This document shows, piece by piece, positions 47,695 to 56,913 of a stretch of 64,000 bases of DNA. Origin of the DNA: Vibrio tubiashii. Its GTDB lineage: Bacteria; Pseudomonadota; Gammaproteobacteria; Enterobacterales; Vibrionaceae. The stretch covers positions 80,173-144,172 of the forward strand of contig JRWQ01000012.1 in the NCBI GenBank assembly GCA_000775715.1. The letters are read 5' to 3'. The position numbers and the translations under genes were made by a program. The notes beneath the pieces are model-generated. The model saw nothing but the letters and a program-made list of their open reading frames with translations. It had not been told where the DNA came from and made no database searches. How positions within the stretch are numbered: position 1 is the stretch's first letter; the number at the start of each line of letters is the position of its first letter.

Positions 47695-48660
47695 ATGCTC
47701 GAAGCCGTTGTGTTTCTCATTATTGGATTGGTATTTTTGGTGTGGAGTGCCGACAAGTTAGTATTTGGCGCGGCTGCTCTCGCTCGAAACATAGGAATTT
47801 CTCCTCTGGTTATCGGCATGACCATCCTTGCAATGGGCTCTTCAGCGCCTGAAATGATGGTTTCGGCAACGGCCGCTCTGGATGGTAAAACAGATACCGC
47901 AGTAGGCAATGTATTAGGTTCGAACATTGCGAACATCGCTTTAATCCTTGGTATAACTGCCCTCATCAAACCATTATCGATCAGCTCTGGTGTTCTGCGT
48001 CGTGAGCTACCACTTATGATAGGCGTTACCCTACTTGCAGGTATCTTGTTATGGGATAGCCACTTAGGTTTCTATGAAGGCGTATTACTGTTCGTTCTTT
48101 TCGCCGCCTTTATTCTCACCATGCTACGCATTAGCCGCAACGAGCAGAAAAATGGCGACGCACTTATTGAAGAGCAAGAGTCAGAAGTCCCTGAAGGAGT
48201 GAGCAACGCTAAAGCCGCAATGTGGATGGTTATTGGTTTAATAATTCTCCCCCTCGCCGCTGACGAACTGGTCGACAACGCCGTGATTATCGCTCAATAC
48301 TTCGGCATGAGTGATCTCGTCATTGGCCTAACCATTATCGCAGTAGGCACCAGTCTGCCAGAACTTGCAGCATCACTCGCTGGTGTGATGAAAGGCGAAG
48401 ATGATATGGCAGTAGGTAATATCATCGGCTCTAACGTGTTTAATATCCTCGCGGTGATGGGCATCCCAGGCATCCTAAACCCTTCAGTGTTAAGTGAGTA
48501 CGCGATGGGACGTGATTTCTGGGTCATGCTTGGCGTATCACTTTTATTGGTAGCGATGGCCCTTGGCAAATCACGAAGTATCAATCGCTTTGAGGGCGCT
48601 GCCCTATTCTGCTGCTTTATTGGTTATCAGGCTTATCTAGTCATGAACATGACTGCCTAA
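47695..48660 (+). CDS. yrbG: Calcium/sodium antiporter YrbG
   Basis: This 321-aa inner-membrane cation exchanger of the CaCA family has two inverted repeats with about ten helices. The alpha-repeat motifs are GMTILAMGSSAPEMMVS (about residues 41-57) and GLTIIAVGTSLPELAAS (about 214-230). It is the first gene of yrbG-kdsD-kdsC-lptCAB, divergent from mlaF. Confidence 0.93.
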   Translation: MLEAVVFLIIGLVFLVWSADKLVFGAAALARNIGISPLVIGMTILAMGSSAPEMMVSATAALDGKTDTAVGNVLGSNIANIALILGITALIKPLSISSGVLRRELPLMIGVTLLAGILLWDSHLGFYEGVLLFVLFAAFILTMLRISRNEQKNGDALIEEQESEVPEGVSNAKAAMWMVIGLIILPLAADELVDNAVIIAQYFGMSDLVIGLTIIAVGTSLPELAASLAGVMKGEDDMAVGNIIGSNVFNILAVMGIPGILNPSVLSEYAMGRDFWVMLGVSLLLVAMALGKSRSINRFEGAALFCCFIGYQAYLVMNMTA

Positions 48661-48678
48661 TTATTTCCGGAGTATTGT

Positions 48679-49644
48679 ATGTTTGATTTTCGCTCTACGG
48701 CGCTAGAAGTACTAAAAAACGAAATTGCCGCCCTTCAACAACTGGACCAGTACCTAAACGAAGATTTTGTTAAAGCCTGTGAACTTATCTTGGCGAACAA
48801 AGAGGGTAAGGTCGTGGTTATGGGTATAGGTAAGTCTGGCCATGTCGGCAATAAGATTGCTGCCACGTTAGCGAGTACCGGAACCTCTTCATTCTTTGTC
48901 CACCCTGGAGAAGCGGCTCACGGCGATTTAGGCATGGTTGCGCCAGGCGATATCGTTCTGGCTATCTCAAACTCAGGTGAGTCTGGTGAGATCCTAGCGC
49001 TATTTCCAGTACTTAAGCGTCTCAACATCAAAATCATCAGTATGACAGGCAAGCCACAATCCAATATGGCCAAACTGTCAGACCTGCATCTACAAATCAC
49101 CGTACCGAAGGAAGCATGCCCACTTGAGCTAGCTCCGACATCAAGCACCACTGCGACGCTAGTAATGGGTGACGCATTGGCAGTGTCGTTAATGCAAGCG
49201 CGTGGCTTTACTGCGGAAGACTTTGCCCTTTCTCACCCAGGAGGCGCGTTGGGCAGAAAACTACTGCTGAAGCTGTCCGATATCATGCATACCGGAAACG
49301 ACTTACCGCTAGTAACGCCAAATACCCTAGTTAGAGATGCCTTACTTGAAATCAGCCAAAAAGGCTTGGGCATGACAGCGGTCGTGGATGACCACCAGCA
49401 ACTAGTTGGCATTTTTACCGATGGTGATTTACGCCGAATTCTCGATAAACGCGTCGATATTCACAGCTCTGTGATCGGTGAAGTAATGACAGTCAATCCA
49501 ACCACTGCAGCACCAAACATGCTCGCGGCTGAAGGGCTCAACCTAATGCAAGATAAAAGCATCAATGGCCTTATTCTTTGTAAAGATGGCAAAGTCGTTG
49601 GTGCGCTAAATATGCATGATTTATTAAAAGCTGGGGTGATGTAA
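48679..49644 (+). CDS. kdsD: D-arabinose 5-phosphate isomerase
   Basis: KdsD makes arabinose-5-phosphate from ribulose-5-phosphate for KDO synthesis. The 321-aa protein has an N-terminal SIS domain (VVMGIGKSGHVGNKIAATLAST in family form) and two CBS domains from about residue 205. The stop overlaps the kdsC start (TAATG). Confidence 0.96.
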   Translation: MFDFRSTALEVLKNEIAALQQLDQYLNEDFVKACELILANKEGKVVVMGIGKSGHVGNKIAATLASTGTSSFFVHPGEAAHGDLGMVAPGDIVLAISNSGESGEILALFPVLKRLNIKIISMTGKPQSNMAKLSDLHLQITVPKEACPLELAPTSSTTATLVMGDALAVSLMQARGFTAEDFALSHPGGALGRKLLLKLSDIMHTGNDLPLVTPNTLVRDALLEISQKGLGMTAVVDDHQQLVGIFTDGDLRRILDKRVDIHSSVIGEVMTVNPTTAAPNMLAAEGLNLMQDKSINGLILCKDGKVVGALNMHDLLKAGVM

Positions 49645-50201
49645 TGTCGAAAATGATTGAAACTTTATATCAACCAGTGGAACAATCCATCCTAGATATT
49701 GCCAAACAGATAAAGCTATTAATCTGTGATGTAGATGGTGTCTTCTCTGATGGACTCATTTACATGGGTAACAACGGCGAAGAACTTAAAACATTTCATA
49801 CCCGTGACGGCTATGGCGTAAAGTCGTTGATGAATGCGGGGATTGAGATTGCCATTATCACTGGCAGGCGCTCTCAAATCGTTGAAAACCGCATGACGGC
49901 ACTGGGTATTAAGCTCATTTATCAAGGGCAAGATGATAAAATCAAAGCGTATCAAGATATCTGCGACAAGCTCTGTATCGCCCCAGAGCAAACAGGCTAT
50001 ATCGGTGATGACCTTATCGATTGGCCAGTAATGGAAAAAGTTGGATTAAAAGTTTGTGTAGCAGATGGTCACCCGTTGCTGGCACAGCGAGCCAACTACG
50101 TGACCTCGATTCGAGGTGGACATGGAGCAGTAAGAGAAGTCTGCGACCTAATTCTACAAGCACGAAACGAACTAGACGTTCATAAAGGTCTAAGTATATG
50201 A
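49644..50201 (+). CDS. kdsC: 3-deoxy-manno-octulosonate-8-phosphatase
   Basis: KdsC removes phosphate from KDO-8-phosphate. The 185-aa HAD phosphatase has the nucleophile motif ICDVDGVFSDG (about residues 28-38), ITGRRS and GDDLIDWPVM. It overlaps lptC by four bases (ATGA). Confidence 0.96.
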   Translation: MSKMIETLYQPVEQSILDIAKQIKLLICDVDGVFSDGLIYMGNNGEELKTFHTRDGYGVKSLMNAGIEIAIITGRRSQIVENRMTALGIKLIYQGQDDKIKAYQDICDKLCIAPEQTGYIGDDLIDWPVMEKVGLKVCVADGHPLLAQRANYVTSIRGGHGAVREVCDLILQARNELDVHKGLSI

Positions 50202-50761
50202 GTCTATCTCGTATTGGATACCTGATACTAGCGTTCACAATATGCTGGTCTGCTTACTATCTTTTCGATAAGGAGCAAGGTTATGATATCCAAGTTGAGC
50301 CAGATACAGAGCTCCCGATGTTTAGTGGCGAAAACCTAGTTAACACCTCTTATAACGAGGCAGGAATTCGGAGCTACGTTATTACATCGGTTAACCTCGA
50401 CCACTACTCGAAAAGTGGTAATACAATTTTTAATCAGCCTGTCCTTAAAGTGTATAAGGAAGGCACCACCTTAGAGTGGGAAGTAACAGCCGTCCGTGGA
50501 GTTCTGAGTAAAGATCATGTGTTGACCCTTTACGAAGACGTTTTGGCGACAAACTTATTACCTGATTCAGGTTTTGATACTTTGTCTACCGACGTTATGA
50601 ACATCCAACTAGACAGCCGAGATTTTTGGGCCGATGACCAAGTAATTATGGTTGGGCCTCAATTTGAAACTTTAGGGCAAGCGATGACCGGCAATTTCGC
50701 TGATAATCACGCTACCCTTTACAATCGCGTACAAAGTAGATATGAAACTATCACACCTTAG
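50198..50761 (+). CDS. lptC: LPS export protein LptC
   Basis: This 187-aa bitopic protein anchors the periplasmic LPS bridge to the LptB2FG exporter. The N-terminal helix (about residues 6-22) is followed by a beta-jellyroll domain. TLSTDVMNIQLDSRDFWADD is typical in part. It overlaps kdsC by 4 bases and lptA by 20. Confidence 0.93.
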   Translation: MSLSRIGYLILAFTICWSAYYLFDKEQGYDIQVEPDTELPMFSGENLVNTSYNEAGIRSYVITSVNLDHYSKSGNTIFNQPVLKVYKEGTTLEWEVTAVRGVLSKDHVLTLYEDVLATNLLPDSGFDTLSTDVMNIQLDSRDFWADDQVIMVGPQFETLGQAMTGNFADNHATLYNRVQSRYETITP

Positions 50762-51239
50762 TCTGATTTCTTGTTTATTACTGTCGAGCCAAGCTTTTGC
50801 ACTATCGACCGACCAAGACCAGCCGGTTTACATCGACTCTGACAGCCAGCAGTTGGACATGCAGAGCAATAAAGTAACCTTCCTTGGTGAGGTAAAACTC
50901 AAACAAGGCAGTATCAATATCAACGCTGACAAAGTTATTGTGACGCGAGATCCTGAAGATGGCTCAATCCGAGAAATCGAAGGGTACGGTGATTTGGCAA
51001 CCTTTTCTCAGTTAACTGATGATGGCAAGACTTTGTATGGCGAAGCGAAAGAGCTTTACTACGTCATGGTCGACGATCAGTTAACCATGATCGATCAAGC
51101 AATGCTCTCACAAGATGACAGCATTATCCGTGGCACCAAGATTCGCTACAAAATCTCTTCACAAAAGCTGATTGCTGACGGTAAAGAGAAGGGAGATCGC
51201 GTCTCTACCGTACTTCAGCCACAAGCAGTACAAGAATAA
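50742..51239 (+). CDS. lptA: LPS transport periplasmic protein LptA
   Basis: This 165-aa periplasmic protein forms the beta-jellyroll bridge for LPS. It has a signal peptide (about residues 1-20, ending AFA), and the OstA-like domain includes [19 protein letters not shown] and [15 protein letters not shown]. Its start lies inside lptC. It is followed by lptB after two bases. Confidence 0.94.
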   Translation: MKLSHLSLISCLLLSSQAFALSTDQDQPVYIDSDSQQLDMQSNKVTFLGEVKLKQGSININADKVIVTRDPEDGSIREIEGYGDLATFSQLTDDGKTLYGEAKELYYVMVDDQLTMIDQAMLSQDDSIIRGTKIRYKISSQKLIADGKEKGDRVSTVLQPQAVQE

Positions 51240-51241
51240 TT

Positions 51242-51967
51242 ATGGCAATACTTAAAGCTGAGCACTTAGCAAAAACATACGGCAACCGAACCGTCGTTAC
51301 TGACGTAAGCTTACAGGTAGAGTCTGGGCAAATCGTCGGGCTACTCGGTCCCAATGGTGCAGGTAAAACCACGTCTTTCTATATGATCGTCGGCTTAGTT
51401 GCTCGAGACGAAGGTGCGATTACTATTGATGGTGAAGATATCAGCATCTTGCCAATGCATAGTCGCTCAAGAATGGGGATAGGCTACCTTCCACAAGAAG
51501 CTTCAATCTTCCGCAAGCTATCCGTTGAAGACAACATTATGGCCGTTCTCGAAACACGCGAAGAGATGACTCGCGAAGAGCGCCAAGACAAGCTTGAGGA
51601 TTTGTTAGAAGAATTCCACATTCAGCACATACGCCACAGTGCGGGTATGGCATTATCAGGTGGTGAGCGTCGCCGTGTAGAAATAGCCCGTGCACTAGCA
51701 GCCAACCCTCAGTTCATTCTACTGGATGAGCCATTTGCAGGTGTTGACCCGATCTCGGTTATCGACATTAAAAAGATCATTGAGCATTTAAGAGATCGTG
51801 GATTGGGTGTTTTGATTACCGACCACAACGTTCGTGAAACGCTGGATGTATGTGAAAAGGCTTACATTGTTAGCCAAGGCCACCTCATTGCGGAGGGGAC
51901 GCCAGACCAAGTCCTCAATAACGAGCAAGTAAAACAAGTTTATCTCGGCGAACAATTCCGTCTATGA
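51242..51967 (+). CDS. lptB: LPS export ATPase LptB
   Basis: The 241-aa ABC ATPase drives LPS extraction from the inner membrane. Walker A is [13 protein letters not shown], the signature is [14 protein letters not shown], and Walker B is [16 protein letters not shown]. The last Lpt gene here, it lies 50 bases before rpoN. Confidence 0.97.
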   Translation: MAILKAEHLAKTYGNRTVVTDVSLQVESGQIVGLLGPNGAGKTTSFYMIVGLVARDEGAITIDGEDISILPMHSRSRMGIGYLPQEASIFRKLSVEDNIMAVLETREEMTREERQDKLEDLLEEFHIQHIRHSAGMALSGGERRRVEIARALAANPQFILLDEPFAGVDPISVIDIKKIIEHLRDRGLGVLITDHNVRETLDVCEKAYIVSQGHLIAEGTPDQVLNNEQVKQVYLGEQFRL

Positions 51968-52017
51968 TTAAAGGAAAGAACGGTAAGATTCTCTAGGATT
52001 AAGGCAAATAATACTGA

Positions 52018-53484
52018 ATGAAACCCTCATTACAACTCAAGCTAGGACAGCAGTTAGCAATGACACCTCAATTGCAGCAAGCGATTCGTTTGTTGCAACT
52101 GTCAACGCTAGATCTTCAACAAGAGATCCAAGAGGCTTTGGATTCAAACCCTCTACTTGAGGTTGAAGAGACCAGTGATGAGCCGTCAGCGGAAGAGAGC
52201 AACCGCAACGAAGAGAAAGAACCTACCGTCGAAGTTGCTGAAGCCGCAGAGCCCGATGTCAAAGACAGCTCTGAGCTAATCGAAAAATCAGAAATCAGCA
52301 ACGACCTAGAAATCGATACCACTTGGGAAGATGTATACAGCGCCAACACAGGCAGTACTGGTATCGCTCTGGATGACGACGCACCTGTCTATCAAGGTGA
52401 GACTACCCAGTCTCTGCAAGATTACCTCATTTGGCAGCTCGACTTAACTCCATTTAGCGAAACCGACCGGACTATCGCCCTAGCATTGATCGATGCTATT
52501 GATGACTATGGATATCTAACCGTTTCTACCGAAGACATCTTAGAAAGCTTTGACAATGAAGAGATTGAAATCGAAGAGATAGAGGCGGTACGTAAACGCG
52601 TACAGCAGTTTGATCCTCTCGGCGTCGCTTCAGTCAATCTACAGGACTGCTTGTTACTTCAGCTTGCCACCTTCCCAGAAGATACCCCTTGGCTTACTGA
52701 AGCGAAATTAGTCCTCAACGACCATATCGATCAATTAGGCAATCGAGATTACAAACTCGTCATCAAAGAGACTAAGCTTAAAGAAGCGGAGCTGCGTGAA
52801 GTTCTTAAGCTGATTCAGCAACTCGACCCACGACCAGGCAGTCGAATCGCTTCAGAACACGCTGAGTATGTAATCCCTGATGTATCGGTATTTAAAGATC
52901 ACGGCAAATGGGTAGTCACCATCAACCCAGACTCCGTTCCTAGGCTAAAGGTCAATCAGCAATATGCTGCGCTAGGCAAAGGCAGCAGTGCCGATAGCCA
53001 GTATATTCGTAGCAACCTACAAGAAGCGAAATGGTTGATTAAAAGCTTAGAAAGCAGAAACGAGACATTGCTCAAAGTAGCCAAGTGTATTGTTGAACAT
53101 CAACGCGATTTCTTTGAGTATGGTGAAGAAGCCATGAAACCTATGGTGCTTAATGATGTGGCGTTAGCCGTCGACATGCATGAGTCCACCATATCTAGGG
53201 TGACAACGCAGAAGTTTATGCACACCCCTCGTGGTATTTTTGAATTGAAGTACTTTTTCTCTAGCCATGTCAGCACAGACAATGGTGGAGAGTGTTCATC
53301 CACTGCAATCCGCGCACTGATTAAGAAGTTGGTTGCCGCTGAGAACAGCGCGAAACCACTCAGTGATAGTAAGATTGCAGCTCTACTCGCTGACCAAGGG
53401 ATTCAGGTCGCTCGCAGGACGATAGCAAAATATCGAGAGTCTTTGGGAATAGCCCCTTCAAGTCAGCGCAAACGCCTGCTTTAG
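52018..53484 (+). CDS. rpoN: RNA polymerase sigma-54 factor
   Basis: The 488-aa sigma-54 controls nitrogen, flagellar, quorum-sensing and other genes in Vibrio. The glutamine-rich region I is at the N-terminus ([20 protein letters not shown] pattern), followed by an acidic linker (residues about 50-120). The RpoN box [14 protein letters not shown] lies at the C-terminus. The lptB-rpoN-hpf-ptsN-rapZ-npr order is conserved among gammaproteobacteria. Confidence 0.97.
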   Translation: MKPSLQLKLGQQLAMTPQLQQAIRLLQLSTLDLQQEIQEALDSNPLLEVEETSDEPSAEESNRNEEKEPTVEVAEAAEPDVKDSSELIEKSEISNDLEIDTTWEDVYSANTGSTGIALDDDAPVYQGETTQSLQDYLIWQLDLTPFSETDRTIALALIDAIDDYGYLTVSTEDILESFDNEEIEIEEIEAVRKRVQQFDPLGVASVNLQDCLLLQLATFPEDTPWLTEAKLVLNDHIDQLGNRDYKLVIKETKLKEAELREVLKLIQQLDPRPGSRIASEHAEYVIPDVSVFKDHGKWVVTINPDSVPRLKVNQQYAALGKGSSADSQYIRSNLQEAKWLIKSLESRNETLLKVAKCIVEHQRDFFEYGEEAMKPMVLNDVALAVDMHESTISRVTTQKFMHTPRGIFELKYFFSSHVSTDNGGECSSTAIRALIKKLVAAENSAKPLSDSKIAALLADQGIQVARRTIAKYRESLGIAPSSQRKRLL

Positions 53485-53508
53485 GCCTACAACCGAGAAG
53501 GAAAGTCT

Positions 53509-53796
53509 ATGCAAATCAATATTAATGGGCACCACGTTGATCTAACCGATTCAATGCAAGACTATGTAAACGAAAAGTTTCAAAAGCTCGAACGCTTTTT
53601 TGACCATATCAACAGTATTCATGTTGTATTAAAAGTTGAAAAACTCCGCCAAATCGCAGAAGCTACCCTTCACGTAAACCAAGCTGAAATTCATGCATCC
53701 GCAGAAGATGAAAACATGTATGCAGCTATAGATTCGCTGGTCGACAAACTTGTTCGACAGCTTAACAAGCACAAAGAAAAGCTAAACGCCCACTAA
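53509..53796 (+). CDS. hpf: Ribosome hibernation-promoting factor, short form
   Basis: The 95-aa HPF-family protein binds the 30S decoding centre and promotes 70S/100S hibernation. It shows INGHHVDLTDSMQDYVNEK at the N-terminus and no long C-terminal dimerisation domain. It lies 24 bases after rpoN and 4 before ptsN. Confidence 0.95.
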   Translation: MQININGHHVDLTDSMQDYVNEKFQKLERFFDHINSIHVVLKVEKLRQIAEATLHVNQAEIHASAEDENMYAAIDSLVDKLVRQLNKHKEKLNAH

Positions 53797-53800
53797 AACC

Positions 53801-54247
53801 ATGCAACTAAGCGAAATCCTTACATTGGACTGCACTAAGAGTGCAGTCCAATGTACCAGTAAAAAGCGAGCCCTAGAGATGATCAGCGAATTAGTCGCTG
53901 AGCAAACAGGGCAAAACTCCACCGAACTCTTCGAATGTATGCTCAGTCGCGAGAAGATGGGCAGTACAGGAATCGGAAATGGAATAGCCATTCCCCATGC
54001 ACGTATGCAGTCGAGCGACAAAGCCATCGCAGTTTTACTTCAATGCGAATCGCCAGTCGAGTTTGACTCCATTGACAATCGTCCCGTCGATCTGATGTTT
54101 GCTCTACTCGTACCAGATGCACAATGTAAAGAGCACTTAAAAACGCTGTCGAGCATGGCAGAGCGATTAAACGACAAACAAGTCCTTAAACAACTTCGTA
54201 AAGCTCAGTCTGATCAAGAGCTGTACGACATTATGGTTAATCAGTAA
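53801..54247 (+). CDS. ptsN: PTS IIA-like nitrogen regulatory protein PtsN (EIIA-Ntr)
   Basis: The 148-aa EIIA of the nitrogen PTS receives phosphate from NPr on His66 ([11 protein letters not shown]) and regulates potassium transport and metabolism. [13 protein letters not shown] is the family signature. Codons 7-18 form a perfect 16-bp hairpin in the mRNA. The last base of the stop overlaps the rapZ start. Confidence 0.95.
   Translation: MQLSEILTLDCTKSAVQCTSKKRALEMISELVAEQTGQNSTELFECMLSREKMGSTGIGNGIAIPHARMQSSDKAIAVLLQCESPVEFDSIDNRPVDLMFALLVPDAQCKEHLKTLSSMAERLNDKQVLKQLRKAQSDQELYDIMVNQ
53821..53855 (+). other. Perfect 16-bp hairpin within the 5' coding part of ptsN
   Basis: TACATTGGACTGCACT, loop AAG, then AGTGCAGTCCAATGTA is an exact inverted repeat starting 20 bases after the ptsN ATG. 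No T run follows, so it is not an intrinsic terminator. It may affect ptsN translation or the processing and stability of the hpf 3' end. Confidence 0.9.
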
Positions 54248-55110
54248 TGCGCCTTATCGTTGTAAGCGGCCAATCCGGCGCCGGTAAAAGTGTTGCCCTA
54301 CGTGTTCTCGAAGATCTTGGTTATTACTGTGTTGATAACCTTCCAGTCGATCTACTAGAGATGTTTATCCAGTCAGTTCAGACCAGTAAACAAAACGTCG
54401 CCGTTAGCATCGATATTCGCAATTTACCTACCGAACCGAACCTAGTGGAAGATGTGCTTACCAAACTCAAACAGAGTTCAGATGTGAGTGTCCTGTTCCT
54501 CGATGGTAATAAAGAAACCCTACTTAAGCGCTATAGTGAAACTCGCCGTATACACCCGCTTTCACTTAGCATAGAAAACACATCCTTAGAGCAGGCGATC
54601 GAAAAAGAGCGTTGTATTCTCTCCCCTCTCAAAGAGCATGCGGATCTCGTCATTGACAGCAGCAACCAGTCATTGCATGAGCTCAGTGAAACGGTTCGTA
54701 TGCGGGTTGAAGGTCGTGAGCGCAAAGATTTGGTGATGGTTTTCCAATCCTTCGGTTTCAAGTATGGCCTGCCCAATGACGCTGACTATGTATTTGATGT
54801 TCGCTTCCTACCCAATCCTCATTGGGAGCCCGATTTAAGGCCACTAACTGGTTTGGATGCGCCAATTAAATCCTTCTTAGAGCAACACCATGAAGTGCTC
54901 GAACTAAAGCAGCAAATCCAAAAATTCATCGAACATTGGCTACCTATGCTAGAGAAGAACAATCGCAGTTATCTCACCGTTGCGATTGGCTGTACTGGCG
55001 GCAAACATCGCTCCGTCTATCTCACTCAACAAATTGGTGAGTATTTTGCCCAAATGGGCCATCAAGTCCAAATTCGCCACGCTTCACTCGAAAGAAACCT
55101 TAAGGAATAG
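54247..55110 (+). CDS. rapZ: RNase adapter protein RapZ
   Basis: The 287-aa RapZ (YvcJ family) has Walker [12 protein letters not shown] (residues 7-17) and the C-terminal [12 protein letters not shown] region. In E. coli it senses glucosamine-6-phosphate and directs RNase E to the small RNA GlmZ, controlling glmS. Whether this holds in Vibrio is not visible here. It overlaps ptsN by one base and lies 3 bases before npr. Confidence 0.95.
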   Translation: MRLIVVSGQSGAGKSVALRVLEDLGYYCVDNLPVDLLEMFIQSVQTSKQNVAVSIDIRNLPTEPNLVEDVLTKLKQSSDVSVLFLDGNKETLLKRYSETRRIHPLSLSIENTSLEQAIEKERCILSPLKEHADLVIDSSNQSLHELSETVRMRVEGRERKDLVMVFQSFGFKYGLPNDADYVFDVRFLPNPHWEPDLRPLTGLDAPIKSFLEQHHEVLELKQQIQKFIEHWLPMLEKNNRSYLTVAIGCTGGKHRSVYLTQQIGEYFAQMGHQVQIRHASLERNLKE

Positions 55111-55113
55111 TTT

Positions 55114-55392
55114 ATGCCGCAGCAAAGCCGTACAGTCTTAATCCAAAATCGCTTAGGCCTACATGCTCGCGCTGCCGTAAAACTTGTCGAACTGGCTCAA
55201 TCATTTGATGCCATCCTGACCATCCAAAGCCATGAAGGCAAAGAAGCCACCGCCGACAGCGTTATGGGTTTACTGATGTTAGAGTCAGCTCAAGGCGAGC
55301 ATGTCACTATCAACGCGGAAGGAAGCGATGCTCATCCTGCTCTAGAAGCGGTCTGTCAGTTGATTGAACACAAGTTCGATGAAGATGAGTAA
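55114..55392 (+). CDS. ptsO: Phosphocarrier protein NPr of the nitrogen PTS
   Basis: The 92-aa HPr-like phosphocarrier passes phosphate from EI-Ntr to PtsN. The phosphorylated His is His17 in [13 protein letters not shown], and the Ser site region DSVMGLLML follows. It is the last gene of the rpoN cluster. Confidence 0.95.
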   Translation: MPQQSRTVLIQNRLGLHARAAVKLVELAQSFDAILTIQSHEGKEATADSVMGLLMLESAQGEHVTINAEGSDAHPALEAVCQLIEHKFDEDE

Positions 55393-55504
55393 TTGGCCTA
55401 CAAATTACGACTAAATCACCTTCCTTAACATTAACTTATTAAATCCATTCTAAAATTAAGTTACTATTTACAGCATTGTACGCATAAAGAGTTAGGGGGA
55501 ATAA

Positions 55505-56860
55505 ATGGCAGAGCAAATAGAATTCGATCAAGCTCACCAAGCCCTCCAAGAAGTTACTGAAGCTCTAGAAAATGGCCGTTTTGTCCATGTCCGTCGCCAA
55601 CTACAGGACATGGAGCCCGAAGATATTGCTCATCTTTTAGAGGCATCTCCACGTAAAAGTCGTGAAGTGCTTTGGCAACTCACCGATCCTGAAGATTACG
55701 GTGAGATTCTTGATGAACTAAACGAAGACGTTAAAGATGACTTGGTGTCGAAAATGGCACCAGAAACCCTCGCAGAAGCGACCGAAGGTATGGAAACAGA
55801 TGATGTGGCCTACGTCCTTCGAAGCTTGCCTGACGATGTATCACGTGAAGTTCTAGCACAGATGGACGCAGCTGAGCGTCTATTAGTTGAAACCGCCCTC
55901 TCTTATCCGGAAGACACTGCTGGTAGTTTAATGAACACCGACGTTATCACTATTCGTGGTGACGTTGATGTGGACGTAGTATTGCGTTATCTGCGCATGA
56001 AAGGGGAACTGCCTGATGCCACTGACGCCCTCTATGTTATTGATGAAGAGAGCCGCCTAATTGGTGAACTTCCTATCACGACTCTGTTAACCACTCAGCC
56101 GGATGTTCAGATTAGTGATGTAATGGAAGACGCAGATGAAGCGATTGATGTCACCATGAGTGACTCAGATATTGCAAGTCTGTTTGAGCGCCGTAATTGG
56201 GTATCAGCTCCAGTTATTGATGAGAACCAACATCTCGTCGGTCGAATCACCATTGATGATGTGGTTGACGTTATCCGTGAAGATGCCGAACACTCAATGA
56301 TGAGCATGGCCGGTATGGACGATGATGAAGATACCTTTGCGCCAGTAGTTAAATCGGCACGTAAACGAAGTATTTGGCTCGGTGCGAATGTATTGGCCGC
56401 ACTCGCTGCTGCTTCTGTATCTAATATGTTTGAAGCAACTTTAGAGCAAATGGCAGCCATCGCAGTTCTAATGACCATTGTTCCGTCTATGGGCGGCGTA
56501 GCCGGAAACCAGACAGTGGCACTGGTAATCCGTGGCTTAGCGCTTGGCCACATCGGTGACTCCAACAAACGTGAGCTATTAATGAAAGAAGCGGCGATCG
56601 GCCTGCTCAATGGCATCATGTGGGCGCTGATCATTGGCGGTATTGTCGTGGCTTGGAAAGGTAACTGGATGCTGGGAGGCATTATCTCCGCCGCTATGTT
56701 AACTAACCTATTCGTCGCTGGTGTCGCAGGGGTAACCATTCCTATTCTGCTGAAGAAGATGAACATCGACCCTGCACTAGCGGGTGGTATGGCGCTCACA
56801 ACCGTTACCGATGTTATCGGTCTATCGGTCTTCCTTGGCTTAGCAACCATCATGATTTAA
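55505..56860 (+). CDS. mgtE: Magnesium transporter MgtE
   Basis: This 451-aa Mg2+ channel of the inner membrane has an N-terminal superhelical domain (about residues 15-130), two CBS domains (about 135-255), a plug helix and five membrane helices from about 285. The pore signature includes MGGVAGNQTVALVIRGLALG and the GGMALTTVTDVIG near the end. It is 112 bases after npr with its own GGGGGAATAA leader. Confidence 0.95.
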   Translation: MAEQIEFDQAHQALQEVTEALENGRFVHVRRQLQDMEPEDIAHLLEASPRKSREVLWQLTDPEDYGEILDELNEDVKDDLVSKMAPETLAEATEGMETDDVAYVLRSLPDDVSREVLAQMDAAERLLVETALSYPEDTAGSLMNTDVITIRGDVDVDVVLRYLRMKGELPDATDALYVIDEESRLIGELPITTLLTTQPDVQISDVMEDADEAIDVTMSDSDIASLFERRNWVSAPVIDENQHLVGRITIDDVVDVIREDAEHSMMSMAGMDDDEDTFAPVVKSARKRSIWLGANVLAALAAASVSNMFEATLEQMAAIAVLMTIVPSMGGVAGNQTVALVIRGLALGHIGDSNKRELLMKEAAIGLLNGIMWALIIGGIVVAWKGNWMLGGIISAAMLTNLFVAGVAGVTIPILLKKMNIDPALAGGMALTTVTDVIGLSVFLGLATIMI

Positions 56861-56880
56861 TCATGACTCTCAGAGACTAA

Positions 56881-56910
56881 AAAGCGCAGCTCTTAAGGCT
56901 GCGCTTTTTG
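56881..56910. terminator. Bidirectional terminator between mgtE and metH
   Basis: Stem aaagcgcagc/gctgcgcttt with A and T runs on both sides, between two convergent genes. Confidence 0.92.
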
Positions 56911-56913
56911 TTT

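Noticed and set aside
56107..56853. 248-aa minus-strand frame inside mgtE
   Set aside because: The plus-strand frame encodes a full MgtE with all domains. The antisense frame is low-complexity and has no ribosome binding site.
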